From Sthenelais limicola (lineage: Eukaryota > Annelida > Polychaeta > Phyllodocida > Sigalionidae): a stretch of 64,000 nt of DNA. Below the pieces are notes generated by a model that worked only from the letters and a program-made list of their open reading frames with translations, searched no databases and was not told the DNA's origin. Position 1 is the first letter of the stretch. Every line of letters begins with the position of its first letter. Both the position numbers and the translations under genes were made by a program. Shown here in pieces: positions 50,317 to 60,062 of the stretch. Location: assembly GCA_942159475.1 (NCBI GenBank), contig OW804095.1, positions 70,398,773 through 70,462,772 of the forward strand, in the 5' to 3' direction.

Positions 50317-51803
50317 TGGCCAATTCCACCAATTTGACAACATTTGGCCCCCTAGACCCCCCCTGGGTACCCAAAAATAATTTTTACATTAATCAGTTGA
50401 TTTGTTATTTTTTATCAACCTTATATATATGTGCATTGAACTACCAAGTATGGAACCATTCTGATTATTAGTAATTTTTTTACAGGGGGGTCGAAAAATA
50501 GATCCAAAATATGAAAAAAATGCCAAAAATAGCATGACGAATAATGATACCTATTTCTACATAAATGAGGATTTAAATTAGAAATAAATAAACAAATATG
50601 CACATAAGGTTATTGAACTATTTTGTACCTGATAGGTCTCGACATGAGGGTGATAACAGTTTTTAGTTTGTGAAAATATTCTAACTAGAAGAAAAGTTAT
50701 AGCCAAATAACCTTTCAGTAATGGTAATCATAATGGCAGCGGTAAGGGTGACAGGTCATTGACCCTCTGCCCACATTATTATGCATGTATACACATTATA
50801 TAACTCATTATATTTAGAATATATATAACATTCATTACCCTCGTTTACCTTTTGAAGTTAACTTGAATACTTGTATTGAATGTTCCTGTTCTGTTCAAGT
50901 ATTTAGATGCAAATTTTTTAAGGATAAAGGTTCTAATATTACGTGACGACGTGACGAAGTGACGTGACGTGACGTGACGTGACGAAGACGACAAAAGCGT
51001 GACGAAGACGACAAAAGCGTGACGAAGACGACAAAAGCAATTTGCAGTAAAAATCATGTAAAAACTACTCGGAAATCATTAATTTTGGTCTACATAGATT
51101 GCTATTAAGCAAAGTTAATAATAAATGTCAAATTTAAAGTTTATTATTAAATTCATGCCTTGTAAGGCTCTAAAAACGGTAAAATAGGCGTGACGAAGAC
51201 GACATGAGCTAGGGCTCCAAGGGGTTCCCACCACCTTTTGCCGCCATGTTATTTCTCAGCTAAAATTCAAGAAAAACTCAAATTAATACATTTGATATTT
51301 TATACCTATATAATCCCATGCACTCTATCATTATTCATCAAAATTTGATATAATTTTTTTTTTTTTTATTTATTTATTCCACCTTAGGCACACAGCGTGA
51401 CGAAGACGACATGGGGGGGTACCCACAATTTTTTTTGTTGATTTTTGATGGCTTTTGGCCAAAAAATATTTTTTTTGCATTTTTTTTTTACACAGATCAT
51501 ATTCACGTAACCTTCTATCACAACATATAAAAAAAAATGTTCAATTTTGAAGATTATTTAGAAATTTAGCAATTCCACGGACTAATGGCTGTTAAAAAAA
51601 ATGATTTTTGCCTCCAAAATGGGATTTTGAAATAAAAAAAAAAAAAAATTGGGCTAAAAATGCCAAAAATGTTGTTCCACAGGTTGGTAGAACCATCCTA
51701 TCAAAAAAAATAATCAAATAAATGATAATTAACTTGATTTAAGCCCATTTTACCCATTTCCACGGTTGGGGGCCAAATGTTGTCAAATTGGTGGAATTGG
51801 CCA
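50317..51803. mobile_element. 1487-bp DNA transposon-like element with 36-bp TIRs and TA target duplication
   Basis: TGGCCAATTCCACCAATTTG (from 50,317) begins a 36-bp inverted repeat that is exactly matched at 51,803-51,768. Both ends are flanked by TA (50,315-50,316 and 51,804-51,805), as expected for Tc1/mariner-like and some other DD(E/D) transposons. No transposase frame is present, so it is non-autonomous. It lies inside repeat X copy B at a site that is intact in the other X copies. The interior is AT-rich with A/T homopolymers and five copies of GCGTGACGAAGACGACA. Confidence 0.85.
50942..51040 (+). repeat. GTGAC pentamer array and 20-bp GACGAAGACGACAAAAGCGT array
   Basis: ACGTG/GACGT pentamers occupy about 50,942-50,980. 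A 20-bp unit GACGAAGACGACAAAAGCGT then occurs at 50,981 and 51,001, with a third, nearly full copy at 51,021. Solitary copies of the core occur at about 51,189 and 51,399. Confidence 0.9.
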
Positions 51804-53483
51804 TATGTGGTTTGTGAAGGTATCTGCGATGAAAATGTGATTTTGAAGCCTTTTTTAAATTGGGATATCCACACTCTATCCTGGGAAGTAAGTATGGTCA
51901 AACCAATGATCATGTGACCCAGAGGCAATGATCAATGAGCCCTTGAGCCAATTGATCATGTGACCCAGAGATGTAAGGGGGGGGTATGTATGGGAGAGGG
52001 GAGGGGGAGGGGGAAGGAGAAGATGAGAGAAAGGGAGAGGGAAAGAGAGAAGAGGAGGAAGGGAAGAGAAAAAGAGGGGAAGAGAGAGTGCAGTGGGGGA
52101 TGGCAAAGAAGGAAAAACAGAGAGGGAGAGTGGGAGGTAGGGAAGAGAGAGAGGGAGAGAGATCAGATGGGGAGGGGGAGAGCGAGGGAAAAGAGGGAGG
52201 GGGAGGTGGGGGGAGAGAGATCAGAGGGGGAGGGGGAGAGCAAAGATGCGGAGGGAGAGGGTGGGTGATTCAGATAGGGAGAGGTAGAAGAGGATAGAGA
52301 AAAGAGGGGGAGGGGGGGAAGACAGTAGGGAGAGGATGGGGAAGCGGAAAGGGGGAGTGAGGGAGAGAATGAAAGAAGCAGAGGGAGAGGGTGGGAGAAA
52401 TAGGATAGGGAGAGGGAGAAGCGGATACAGAGGGAAGAGGGGGAGAGAGGGGAGAGAGGGGAGGAGAGAGAGGGGGAAAAGGCAGGGGGAGAAAAAGAGG
52501 AGAGGCAGGGAGAGAGGAGGAGGGGAGACAGAGTGAGAGGAAGAGGGTGACCGTCTTGTGGATGGGGTACTTTGCTAGTAATATAATAAGTTACAGACAA
52601 AGGGAGTTTCCGGTTCCGGTGTCTTGGATAGTTCACTGGAGGAAAGCTCCATTCTTTTTTCAGGTATAAGACGAGATACAATTCAGTCTAACCATTGAAA
52701 AACAGCATACAGCAGTAGGAATACATATAGATCAAACAAACAATCGAAATTCGCTTCAAATATCAAGGAAATATAGACAGTGAGTGATTTATTCCACACG
52801 TAACGACACCACGTTGTAGACGCCATTTTGTCGTCCCCTCCAGGGCCGTCGTCACCCGGGAAAAACCTCAGCTTGCAAAACAAAACTAAGTGGAAGAGTG
52901 CTTCAAACCCACCTCGTAAGAAGTGGAACACCAAAATACAAACGGAAAAATTATAAACCTAGGGCAATTAATCAATTGCTCGGAGGTGCTCTGTAAACAG
53001 AGTATTCCCAACAAGAACTATCTCGCTTTGGAAAGGATTAATCTGAATCGAGGATCGCCCTCCACGGATACTCATGAACAATCCAATTCCTACACCCATG
53101 ATACCAAAACAAAGACATACATAAAAGGATTTCAGTGATTTAATAAGGTTTGGGCAAAGTACCGGAGCCAAATTATTGTTTTCTAACTTTTGCAAACCAC
53201 ATGTGTTACATCGATTGAATTTTAAATACGAGCGGCAAACCCAGACGGAAGTGTAGTTCTCGCGCATGCGCAACTCTTACTTCCCTCTGTGATCTCCCTT
53301 GCCGATCGAGTGTTTACCAAGTATCAACTGGTCGAATATACGCACCCAGGAAATACAGACAAAATAGACAAGTGATAATTTTGCAAAGATCTAACCATAT
53401 ACTTGATACAAACTTCCCAAGAGTCCCAATAAATAAGTTTAAAACATTTTGCTTAGCGGTGACCGCTCGACATCGAGACAGTA

Positions 53484-53494
53484 GCCGCCATCTT
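53484..53494 (-). promoter_or_regulatory. YY1 consensus in the LINE 5' region
   Basis: On the minus strand AAGATGGCGGC is a perfect YY1-type core, 75 bases upstream of the ORF1 ATG. Human L1 uses a YY1 site in its 5' untranslated region to position transcription starts. Here the motif is in antisense orientation, so a shared role is only a suggestion. Confidence 0.35.
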
Positions 53495-53569
53495 GGAAAG
53501 AGTGAAAGTTCAGTGGCGCCACTAGTCTCTCTCTCATTAAGTAAACAAACAGTTGCAACGGGTAGAAGA

Positions 53570-55051
53570 ATGGCGGGCAACACCGCTGCTACTGCGGGAC
53601 TCGACGGTCCCAGCAAAAAAAAGGTCAAAACAGTAAAACAGAACAAAGAAACCCAAGAGGACTATCCAGAAGAGGTAGAGATGGAAACAGTCAATATCAA
53701 TGATGAACCGATCCAGGAGTTCTCCGACTCGGACTCTTCGAGTGACGAGGAACCCCCCGATCTTAGAGAGGCCCCGCAATATATGGTAAATCTGTTCACC
53801 AGCCTTTCTTCCCAAATAAGCAAAGGGCACAAGACCACGAATAAACTCAAAAAAAAACACACAGCGCTGGCTACCAAGGTAAACGCATTGTGTCAAGACA
53901 ATGTAAAAAGAGACAATCACACTGGAACCATCAGGAAAAAGGTGGTTAAGTTGGAAATGGAAGTAAAAGGAATGAAGGATGACGTAGTGCTCAAGACGGA
54001 TAAGGACTATCAGACCCTTGTCCAAAGCGCTGAAGCAAAGATTGAGGAAGGAATCAGTGCCGAGGTTGAGCTAAATGCTCATAAGCTAATTCTAGAAGGC
54101 ATCAAAGCCGAAAAGAACGAAACCGAAGATTCTCTGAAACTAAAAGTTGAAAACGTGTTTCAGGGAATAATGGGGGCGACATGCGAGGGAATCATAAAGG
54201 TGTTCCCCATGGGTACGGAAGGCAACGCCCCTTTAAAAGTTGTGTTCGACTCTAGTGAGAATGCAGAGGAGGTCTGGAAGGCCAGAGTAAATCTCAAGAA
54301 CCAAGATTCGGTGGACGGAAAGAAGCCCTTATACATCAAACAGGATTTACCTTTTGAGTTAAGGCTCAGAATACAATGCGCCAATATTGTAGTAAAAGCG
54401 GCGAGAAAGGCCGGAAAAAAAGCTTTCAACAACAATGGGAATGTTAAGATTGGGAGCATTACCTATGACCACGACAAGCTGGAAACATTACCTACAAAAT
54501 TTACCCTCAGCTTTCTTTCAAAGAGAGAATCCATCCACACGTTTGTCTTCTTCACCAAGGAGAACCCTCTTTCGAACCAATATCCATCCCCCTTTTATGT
54601 GGATAAAAGAAACTTTCACCATGTGGAACAATTCCTGGCCTACTGGAGGTCCCGAATTGGCAAAGACCCCCTCAAGGCGGAGTACGCCATGAAGCAGGTC
54701 GACCCGGCAGCAGCTAAAAGAATTCTAAACGAGTTCAAGAGAGGAGAGGTAGATGCTGTCTGGGAAAAAAGATCAGAGCTGCTCACCAGGGCCCTTCGGG
54801 CCAAATCATCCCAGAATGATGTAATCAAGCAATATCTGATGGACACAGGCACCAAACGCCTGGGAGAAGCTTCCAAGAACGAGGTATGGGGGATCGGGAT
54901 GACTCTGAGTCACCCCGACGTCCTCAAAGAAGACAAATGGACGACCGACGGCAACCTCCTGGGTCGAACCTGGGAAACGATCCGAGAGTCGTACAACAAG
55001 CAAGAGGAAATTCAGAAGATGTACCAGGACCAAGAAAAGGATGAAGCCTAA
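53570..55051 (+). CDS. LINE ORF1 protein: coiled coil, RRM-like region and C-terminal NADAR domain
   Basis: 493 aa, completely open, starting MAGNTAATAGLDGPSKKK at an ATG with good context (AAGAATGG). The frame is open further upstream, but only from a GTG. A basic, acidic/Ser N-terminus is followed by a predicted coiled coil (about 85-140, HKTTNKLKKKHTALATKV onward). Next is an L1-ORF1-like RRM and following region (about 170-285; LILEGIKAEKNE, PLKVVFDSSENAEEVWKAR, LYIKQDLPFELRLR). Residues about 325-477 match the NADAR motif order: FFTKENPLSNQYPSPF, HHVEQF (Glu353), VWEKR, LMDTGTKRLGEAS, WGIGM (Trp440) and GNLLGRTW. NADAR proteins (YbiA, COG3236) cleave N-glycosidic bonds of ADP-ribose-like or riboflavin-pathway compounds, and some remove ADP-ribose from guanine in nucleic acid. 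The Asp expected after the TG of LMDTG is Thr and the one before WGIG region is Glu-Val, so activity is uncertain. Typical L1 ORF1 proteins are about 340 aa; the excess equals this domain. Confidence 0.85.
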   Translation: MAGNTAATAGLDGPSKKKVKTVKQNKETQEDYPEEVEMETVNINDEPIQEFSDSDSSSDEEPPDLREAPQYMVNLFTSLSSQISKGHKTTNKLKKKHTALATKVNALCQDNVKRDNHTGTIRKKVVKLEMEVKGMKDDVVLKTDKDYQTLVQSAEAKIEEGISAEVELNAHKLILEGIKAEKNETEDSLKLKVENVFQGIMGATCEGIIKVFPMGTEGNAPLKVVFDSSENAEEVWKARVNLKNQDSVDGKKPLYIKQDLPFELRLRIQCANIVVKAARKAGKKAFNNNGNVKIGSITYDHDKLETLPTKFTLSFLSKRESIHTFVFFTKENPLSNQYPSPFYVDKRNFHHVEQFLAYWRSRIGKDPLKAEYAMKQVDPAAAKRILNEFKRGEVDAVWEKRSELLTRALRAKSSQNDVIKQYLMDTGTKRLGEASKNEVWGIGMTLSHPDVLKEDKWTTDGNLLGRTWETIRESYNKQEEIQKMYQDQEKDEA

Positions 55052-55105
55052 AATGATCCCAAGTGACAATATAGTTTAATTTTGACAACCTTCACAAACA
55101 TCATC

Positions 55106-55710
55106 ATGGATAAAAACGACCAACTCCAATTCATAACCTTAAATGTAAATGGTCTCAATAATATTGAAAGAAGGAAAACAGTTTTTTCTGATCTAAAGAA
55201 GCAAAAGAAATGTATTATAGGGTTACAAGAAACCCATAGTGTTGCTAGCGAGTTCAAAATTTGGAAATCGCAATGGAAACATAACATGGTGCTGTGCCAT
55301 GGCCGTTCGAATAGTAGAGGAGTAGCTATTCTCTTCACCAAAGATATAAAATTCTCGAAGTGTACCGAGGGAAGAGATATGGACGGCAGAATTGTATATG
55401 TCAGAGTTATAATAGATGAAGAAAAATACCATCATCAATGTGTATATGCCCACTAATGGGGCCCCTGACGAGCAGGAAAAATTCCTGCAAAATATAAGTA
55501 AAATAATTAACGAGAGTAATTTGACCGTTTGGTTTTACTTGGTGACTTTAACATAGATCTCGAAAAAAGAGACAGATCAGAAGCGAGGGTAACTTATCAC
55601 ATACCTGGAGGAGAGGCAACTCCACCTCTAGATTAGATTATATATTCATTGATGAAGGTCTGCAAAACAGAGTGTTAGATTCGCAAGTAAAGATGTACAA
55701 ATCATCAGAC
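55106..55710 (+). pseudogene. ORF2 part 1: AP-type endonuclease, three frame changes
   Basis: The endonuclease motifs are all recognisable but spread over three frames. LNVNGLNN and GLQETHS (metal-binding Glu) and SNSRGVAILF lie in the first piece to about 55,436. VYMPTNGAPDEQEKF follows in a second frame, LLGDFNID (catalytic Asp and Asn) at about 55,535-55,560 in the first frame again, then SRLDYIFID and KSSDHKMV (active-site Asp-His) in a third. In L1-type elements this domain nicks target DNA to start target-primed reverse transcription. Confidence 0.8.
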
Positions 55711-56453
55711 CATAAAATGGTGAACATAACTGTAAATTCCCTTACCAGTAAAAGAGGTAGAGGAATGTGGAAGCTCAACGAGAATATTCTCGAAGACCCA
55801 AACTATATCACCATGGTAGAAAAAACCATCTTAGAGGTCAACACTGAGTACAGCGAAGCGGACGCCAGGGAAAGGTGGGATCTTTTTAAATATATCGTAA
55901 AATTGAATACTATAGCCATATGTCAGGCAAAAGCCAAATACCATAATATGGAAGAAAGAGAGTGTTTAAACAGGTTGGAGGACCTCGATTCCCAACAAAA
56001 CATGAATGTAAATGAGTTGAATGAATTCAAGTTCTTGAAAAACAAATTGGAAAGCCTTGATAAATACAGAGCCAGAGGAGCCCTCATAAGGTCCAAGGCC
56101 AACTGGTTAACACAAGGGGAGCGTCCCACCAAATATTTCCTGAATTTGGAAAAATGGGGAGCCGAAAAGAAGGTTATAAAACAACTTATATATAAAGGGA
56201 AAAGCACCACTAACTCCAGAGAAATACTGGGAGTGGGTGAAGATTTTTATAAAAACTTGTACTCTAAGAAAAATCTAGAACACCCGGATTCGTACGGGTT
56301 CACTGATCCCAATATGGGGAAAAACCTGAATGATCAAGAAAAAAAGCACTTAGAACGACCTATATCAAAACATGAACTAATTTCTGCTCTGAAAGAAACC
56401 AAATCAGGTAAATCGCCTGGTACGGATGGGCTAGGGGCAGCTTTTTATAAAGC
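55672..56453 (+). pseudogene. ORF2 part 2: linker and start of the reverse transcriptase
   Basis: One open frame from the end of the endonuclease through YRARGALIRSKANWLTQGE and RPTKYFLNLEKWG (the conserved pre-RT block of L1/Tx1 elements) to HELISALKETKSGKSPGTDG, the beginning of the fingers. It ends at repeat X copy C within AFYKALA. Confidence 0.85.
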
Positions 56454-57187
56454 ACTAGCAAAATACCCGTCCTCCGGACGGTCACCCTCTCTCCCCACAC
56501 TTTCCCCTCTCCCTCTTTTCCCTCCCCCTCTTCTCTGACCTTGATACCTATTTTTCTCTCCCACCCCATCTCCGAGTTTTCCACCCTCTCCCACTCCTCT
56601 TCCTCATGCTCCCCCTGAAGGCATTATTAGTATTTAATGGGTTAAAAAAATGTAAATATTATATGAGATATGCCATTTTGCAGATTATTGATGGAAATCC
56701 AAATTTCTTATTAATAGAAGATATGTCCATCTGAAATTTTTCATTAAAAAGTAAAATGTAAATCAGCCCACTGACAGCAATATAGACTGACAGGAGGGCC
56801 TGCCCCCGGACCCTCTAGAAGTGGTTCCTGTCTTTGGCAGCCACCTTACTTGGACACAAAAAACCTCAGGGTTCTGGGCCTTCCAAAAGTTGGCTGCCCT
56901 GGACATAGATTGTGGGAAATGACGTAGTATCTCTCAGGGGCTTTCCCAGGCTATAAATAGAGTGTGGTTATCCCTATTTAAAAAAGGCTTCAAAATCACA
57001 TTTCCACCCCAAATACCTTCACAAACCACATACGACGACATCCAGAGAGGGGGGAGAGACCTCTAAAGATGAGTAAAGTGGTTTGTAAAACAACAAATTC
57101 CGAGAACATTCTGGACAAAGAAAACCTTCTTTCTACCATTTCTTTTCTACCTCCTTTCCTAGAAATCGCTCTAGCTTTATATTATAT
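56454..57187 (+). mobile_element. Repeat family X, copy C, inserted in ORF2
   Basis: Starts ACTAGCAAAATACCC with the CCGTCC-TCC-GGACGG stem, then a pyrimidine tract, AAATGACGTAGTATCTC, TATAAATAG and the right end CTAGCTTTATATTA. It is the longest X copy, with about 290 bp (56,620-56,915) that copy A lacks. The flanks TATAAAGC and TATATGGA do not give an unambiguous target duplication. Confidence 0.85.
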
Positions 57188-58022
57188 GGATGCTGGCCAG
57201 CGATCAAAAATTTGTTTATAGAAATGGTAAACGAGTGCTTCGAGCAAGGTGGTGTATCTAAAGATCAGTCTAAAGGCATAATCAGCGTCATACCGAAAAA
57301 AAACCCTAGATTCTAGAAATATCGCTAATTGGCGACCAATCACATTGCTTAATTCCGATTACAAATTAATTTCTAAAACCATAGCTAATAGGCTAAACCT
57401 TATATTAACCAACCTAATCGATCAAGACCAATACGGTTTTGTGAAGGGGAGGTATATAGGGGACGCTATTAGACGCCTGGACGATACGATCTGGTGGCTT
57501 CAAGAGAAGAATAGAGACGGTCTTATACTCTCCCTAGACTTCTCCAAAGCCTATGACTCCATAGATTGGAATTTTTTATTTGAATGTCTAAAATCCTATA
57601 ACATAGGTGAAAATATTATAAAATGGGTACAAACACTTCTTCACAATTCACAGGCATGTTTCAGTAACAACGGGACTGCCTCCCCCTGGTTCAACATCGA
57701 AAGAGGTATGAAGCAGGGGGATCCCCTCTCATCCACCTTGTTTACTTTGGTGGTCGAAAGACTAGCAGAGAAGATAAGGCAGGATGAGGAGATTGAAGGA
57801 ATAGTTATCGGAGATCAGCATAATAAGCTTATACAATTCGCTGATGATATATCTCTCACCATCAAAAATGAAAAATCCCTACTTAGAGCGTTAGAAACTA
57901 TACAGGAGTTCTCGAGGGTATCAGGGTTGAACCTGAACATTCAAAAAACCAAGGGTTTCAACATAGGAAATGTACACCTTACTGATAATGCTTTAAGAGA
58001 TTTAAATTGGTCAATGAAATGA
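57188..58022 (+). pseudogene. ORF2 part 3: reverse transcriptase catalytic core
   Basis: After repeat X the RT resumes with CWPAIKNLF, shifts frame near 57,306 (after PKKN), then reads NWRPITLLNSDYKLISK, LSLDFSKAYDSIDW (motif A Asp), GMKQGDPLSSTLF (motif B) and FADDISL (motif C, FADD instead of the commoner YADD). This synthesises cDNA from the LINE RNA at the nicked target. It stops at a frameshift near 58,005-58,019. Confidence 0.88.
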
Positions 58023-59506
58023 AGGTACTAGGAATAGTTCTAGTATACCCAAGACAACATGAGCTAATGGTAGAGAAAAATTGCACCCCCATTTCAGATA
58101 ACATCAAAGAAACGGCCAACGCCTGGGGTAATAGAAATCTATCTATCAAAGGCAAGGTCACTATATGCAATTCCTTGCTTGTATCTAAAATCCAATATGT
58201 TTTATCCTGTATCAAAATCGACGAGCGCACCATACAAAAGCTCGAAGGGAATCTACTTAATTTTATATGGAATAATGGTTCCAACAAAATCGGAACGAAG
58301 TGGTTAACGCAGTTCCACGACAGAGGAGGCCTAGGCCTCAGATCTATAAGAAATACAATTAAAGTCAATCGACTAAGATGGGCCCAAAGGGCCCTATCCA
58401 ACCCCAACAGCAAATGGCTTAACACCTTGAAAACAATTGACAACCGAAACACTAATGATATATTCCTCTCTAGAGAAAAATCCAGGAAAAATCATAATGA
58501 GTTTTATCATGAAATTTTCGATGTTTGGGAAAAGGTTTTCTATAATCAACACCCGGAATCGTCTATTGAAGTTGTAAATGAGCACATTTGGCGCAACATT
58601 CACATACAAAGTTATAAGAGAACTCTCAATTTTTATAGCTGGAACTCAGCTGGAGTAAAACAGGTTCGCGATTTGTATGATAATAATATCAAATTCCTAT
58701 CAACGCAACAGCTAGAAGATAGGTACGGTCTAAGGGTCAAACAATTAGAAAGACAACAGCTTATGCATGCCATACCACAAAAGTGGATAAGACTAATTGT
58801 TCCAACAGAGTTACACGCTGTCAATACGAAAGTAATGATTAGAATAGGTAAAGATAGAGTAAACATATTGGACACCAACGCCAAAACCATGTATAATATG
58901 TTCATACAAAACACGAAAATCGACATACCCAAACTAGCTAAGTGGTCGATTATACTAAACACACAAGATAACCTCGATGACGAGGAGGAGTGGAAGAGGA
59001 TATTTATGTTACCATACCGTGTTACTAGGGACATAAGGCTTCAAAGCCTCCAATATAAGATATTGCATAGAAATGTCTGTTCTAATACTTATTTAAAAAA
59101 TATCGGAATCAAAACACACAATAGCTGTGATCATTGTGGTAAACGAGACAGTCTTCTGCATTTCCTCATTGAGTGTAGAAAAGTCAATGAGCTGTGGTCA
59201 GACATCCAATTGTGGATTTCGAACCTGCCAGGGTTTAGCACTACCTTAAGACAACCCCTCTCTAACAAACAGATTTTGTTCGGCCTAGAAGGCCGAGGAG
59301 TCAAAATTCTGCAAATCAATTTCATCTTGCTTGTCAGCAAATCATACATACACAGGCAAAGACTTTTTGGTAACAACCACATCTTATTTGATGGTTTCAT
59401 TATAGAGATTAAGAAAAGGCTGGGAGCCTTAAAGGTAGCAGAAGAAACCAACAACACGGCTGAAAAACAATTTAAGCCATGGACTGATATCTATGTAAAC
59501 TTATAA
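58007..59506 (+). pseudogene. ORF2 part 4: thumb and C-terminal region with CCHC knuckle
   Basis: About 498 codons in one open frame, running from EMKVLGI (end of the RT palm) through GKVTICNSLLVSKIQYVL and GGLGLRSI (thumb) to LQYKILHRNVCSNTYL and the zinc-knuckle CDHCGKRDSLLHFLIEC (C-x2-C-x7-H-x4-C). It ends at the natural TAA at 59,504. The equivalent L1 region helps bind template RNA. The first codons overlap the previous piece in another frame, so this part depends on the lost frame and is not a gene of its own. Confidence 0.85.
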
Positions 59507-59728
59507 TACCCAGAACCTCCCGCATAACGGAGAAGTGTATATGTTATGTTGAAGAAGAGAGAGTGAATCGAAAATTGAAAAATCAGAAAAAAATATAAAA
59601 AGAAGAAACCCCTTCTAGAAAATGAGTCCGCATAAATATAATAATAACAAGGGCCTACCTTGCAAAGTGTAAATGTCAAATTATCCTGTTTTCACCACAT
59701 GAATCAATCTTAGAGAGAGAAAAAAAAA
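59507..59728 (+). other. LINE 3' untranslated region and A-tail
   Basis: AT/purine-rich sequence with several AATAT-like words ending in a run of 10 A at 59,719-59,728. No clean AATAAA just upstream and no target duplication identified. Confidence 0.45.
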
Positions 59729-59799
59729 AGACAACGGAGTCAAAACATAATTTTTGGCATATCCACCAGGTATAATCATCTAAGGGCCTTCATGAGATG

Positions 59800-60062
59800 T
59801 TACAGACAAATGGAGAGGCAGAGACAGACAGTCAGAGAGAGAAAGGCATAGAGAGGGGGACAGATAGATAGAGCTAGACAGTCAGATAGACAGAGAGACT
59901 AATGAGACAGAGAGATGGAGAGGGAGGGAGAGAGAGTGGCCTGAGAGTAGGAGACAGATAGACAGAGAGATAGGCCAAAGAGGAACAGATAGAGAGAGAC
60001 CAGAAAGACAGACAGATGGAGAGATAGAGAGAGAGAGAGGGAGAGAGAGAGGGGGGAGGGAG
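59800..60062. repeat. Purine-rich GACA/GAGA microsatellite
   Basis: Long run of CAGACAGA, GATAGA and GAGA words ending in a G-rich stretch; similar to the tract at 19.7 kb. The minus-strand Ser/Leu-rich frames are artefacts. Confidence 0.9.

Larger units (their letters stand above)
50196..52579 (-). mobile_element. Repeat family X, copy B, split by a TA-flanked inverted-repeat element
   Basis: Read on the minus strand it starts ACTAGCAAAGTACCCC at 52,579, runs through a long purine tract (52,530-51,985 on the plus strand) and AAAAAAGGCTTCAAAATCAC, and reaches CTTCACAAACCACATA at about 51,804. After the inserted element it resumes at 50,314 and ends in TTTATTATATATTAT at about 50,196. The segment with the TATAAATAG box is shortened here. 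A 47-bp duplication of GATCATGTGACCCAGAG lies at 51,908-51,971. Confidence 0.75.
55106..59506 (+). pseudogene. LINE ORF2 (endonuclease, reverse transcriptase, CCHC), disrupted
   Basis: The natural start is the ATG at 55,106 (MDKNDQLQF), 54 bases after the ORF1 stop. The order of parts is AP-type endonuclease, linker, reverse transcriptase, zinc-knuckle C-terminus, ending at a TAA at 59,504. The reading frame changes near 55,437, 55,535, 55,600, 57,306 and 58,005, and repeat X copy C interrupts it at 56,454-57,187. No single full-length protein can be made. Individual domains keep their catalytic motifs, so inactivation looks fairly recent. Some shifts sit at homopolymers (the A-run before 57,306, T-runs near 55,530) and could partly be assembly errors. 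The pieces are listed separately. Confidence 0.85.
52800..59728 (+). mobile_element. L1/Tx1-type LINE carrying a NADAR-domain ORF1
   Basis: An open ORF1 (53,570-55,051), a 54-base gap and a broken ORF2 (55,106-59,506) with endonuclease, reverse transcriptase and C-terminal CCHC region follow the order of L1-clade elements. The 3' end is put at the A-run at 59,719-59,728; the 5' boundary is not visible and lies between the end of repeat X copy B (52,579) and ORF1. Without the X copy C insertion the element would be about 6 kb. The wording of ORF2 (KSGKSPGTDGL, GERPTKYFLNLEKWG, FADD box) is closest to the Tx1 branch of L1. Confidence 0.8.

Noticed and set aside
50942..51040. CRISPR-like array of 20-bp units
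   Set aside because: The units are directly adjacent without unique spacers, and the DNA is eukaryotic transposon sequence.
51960..52681. Glu/Arg/Gly-rich (+) and Ser/Pro/Leu-rich (-) frames of up to 172 codons
   Set aside because: They lie over the purine tract of repeat X copy B in several frames at once; no domain is present.
53372..53569. 66-codon N-terminal extension of LINE ORF1
   Set aside because: It begins at a GTG and has no ATG; the ATG at 53,570 has a better context and gives an ordinary basic ORF1 N-terminus.
53537..54025. 162-codon minus-strand frame
   Set aside because: It is the antisense shadow of the well-supported ORF1.
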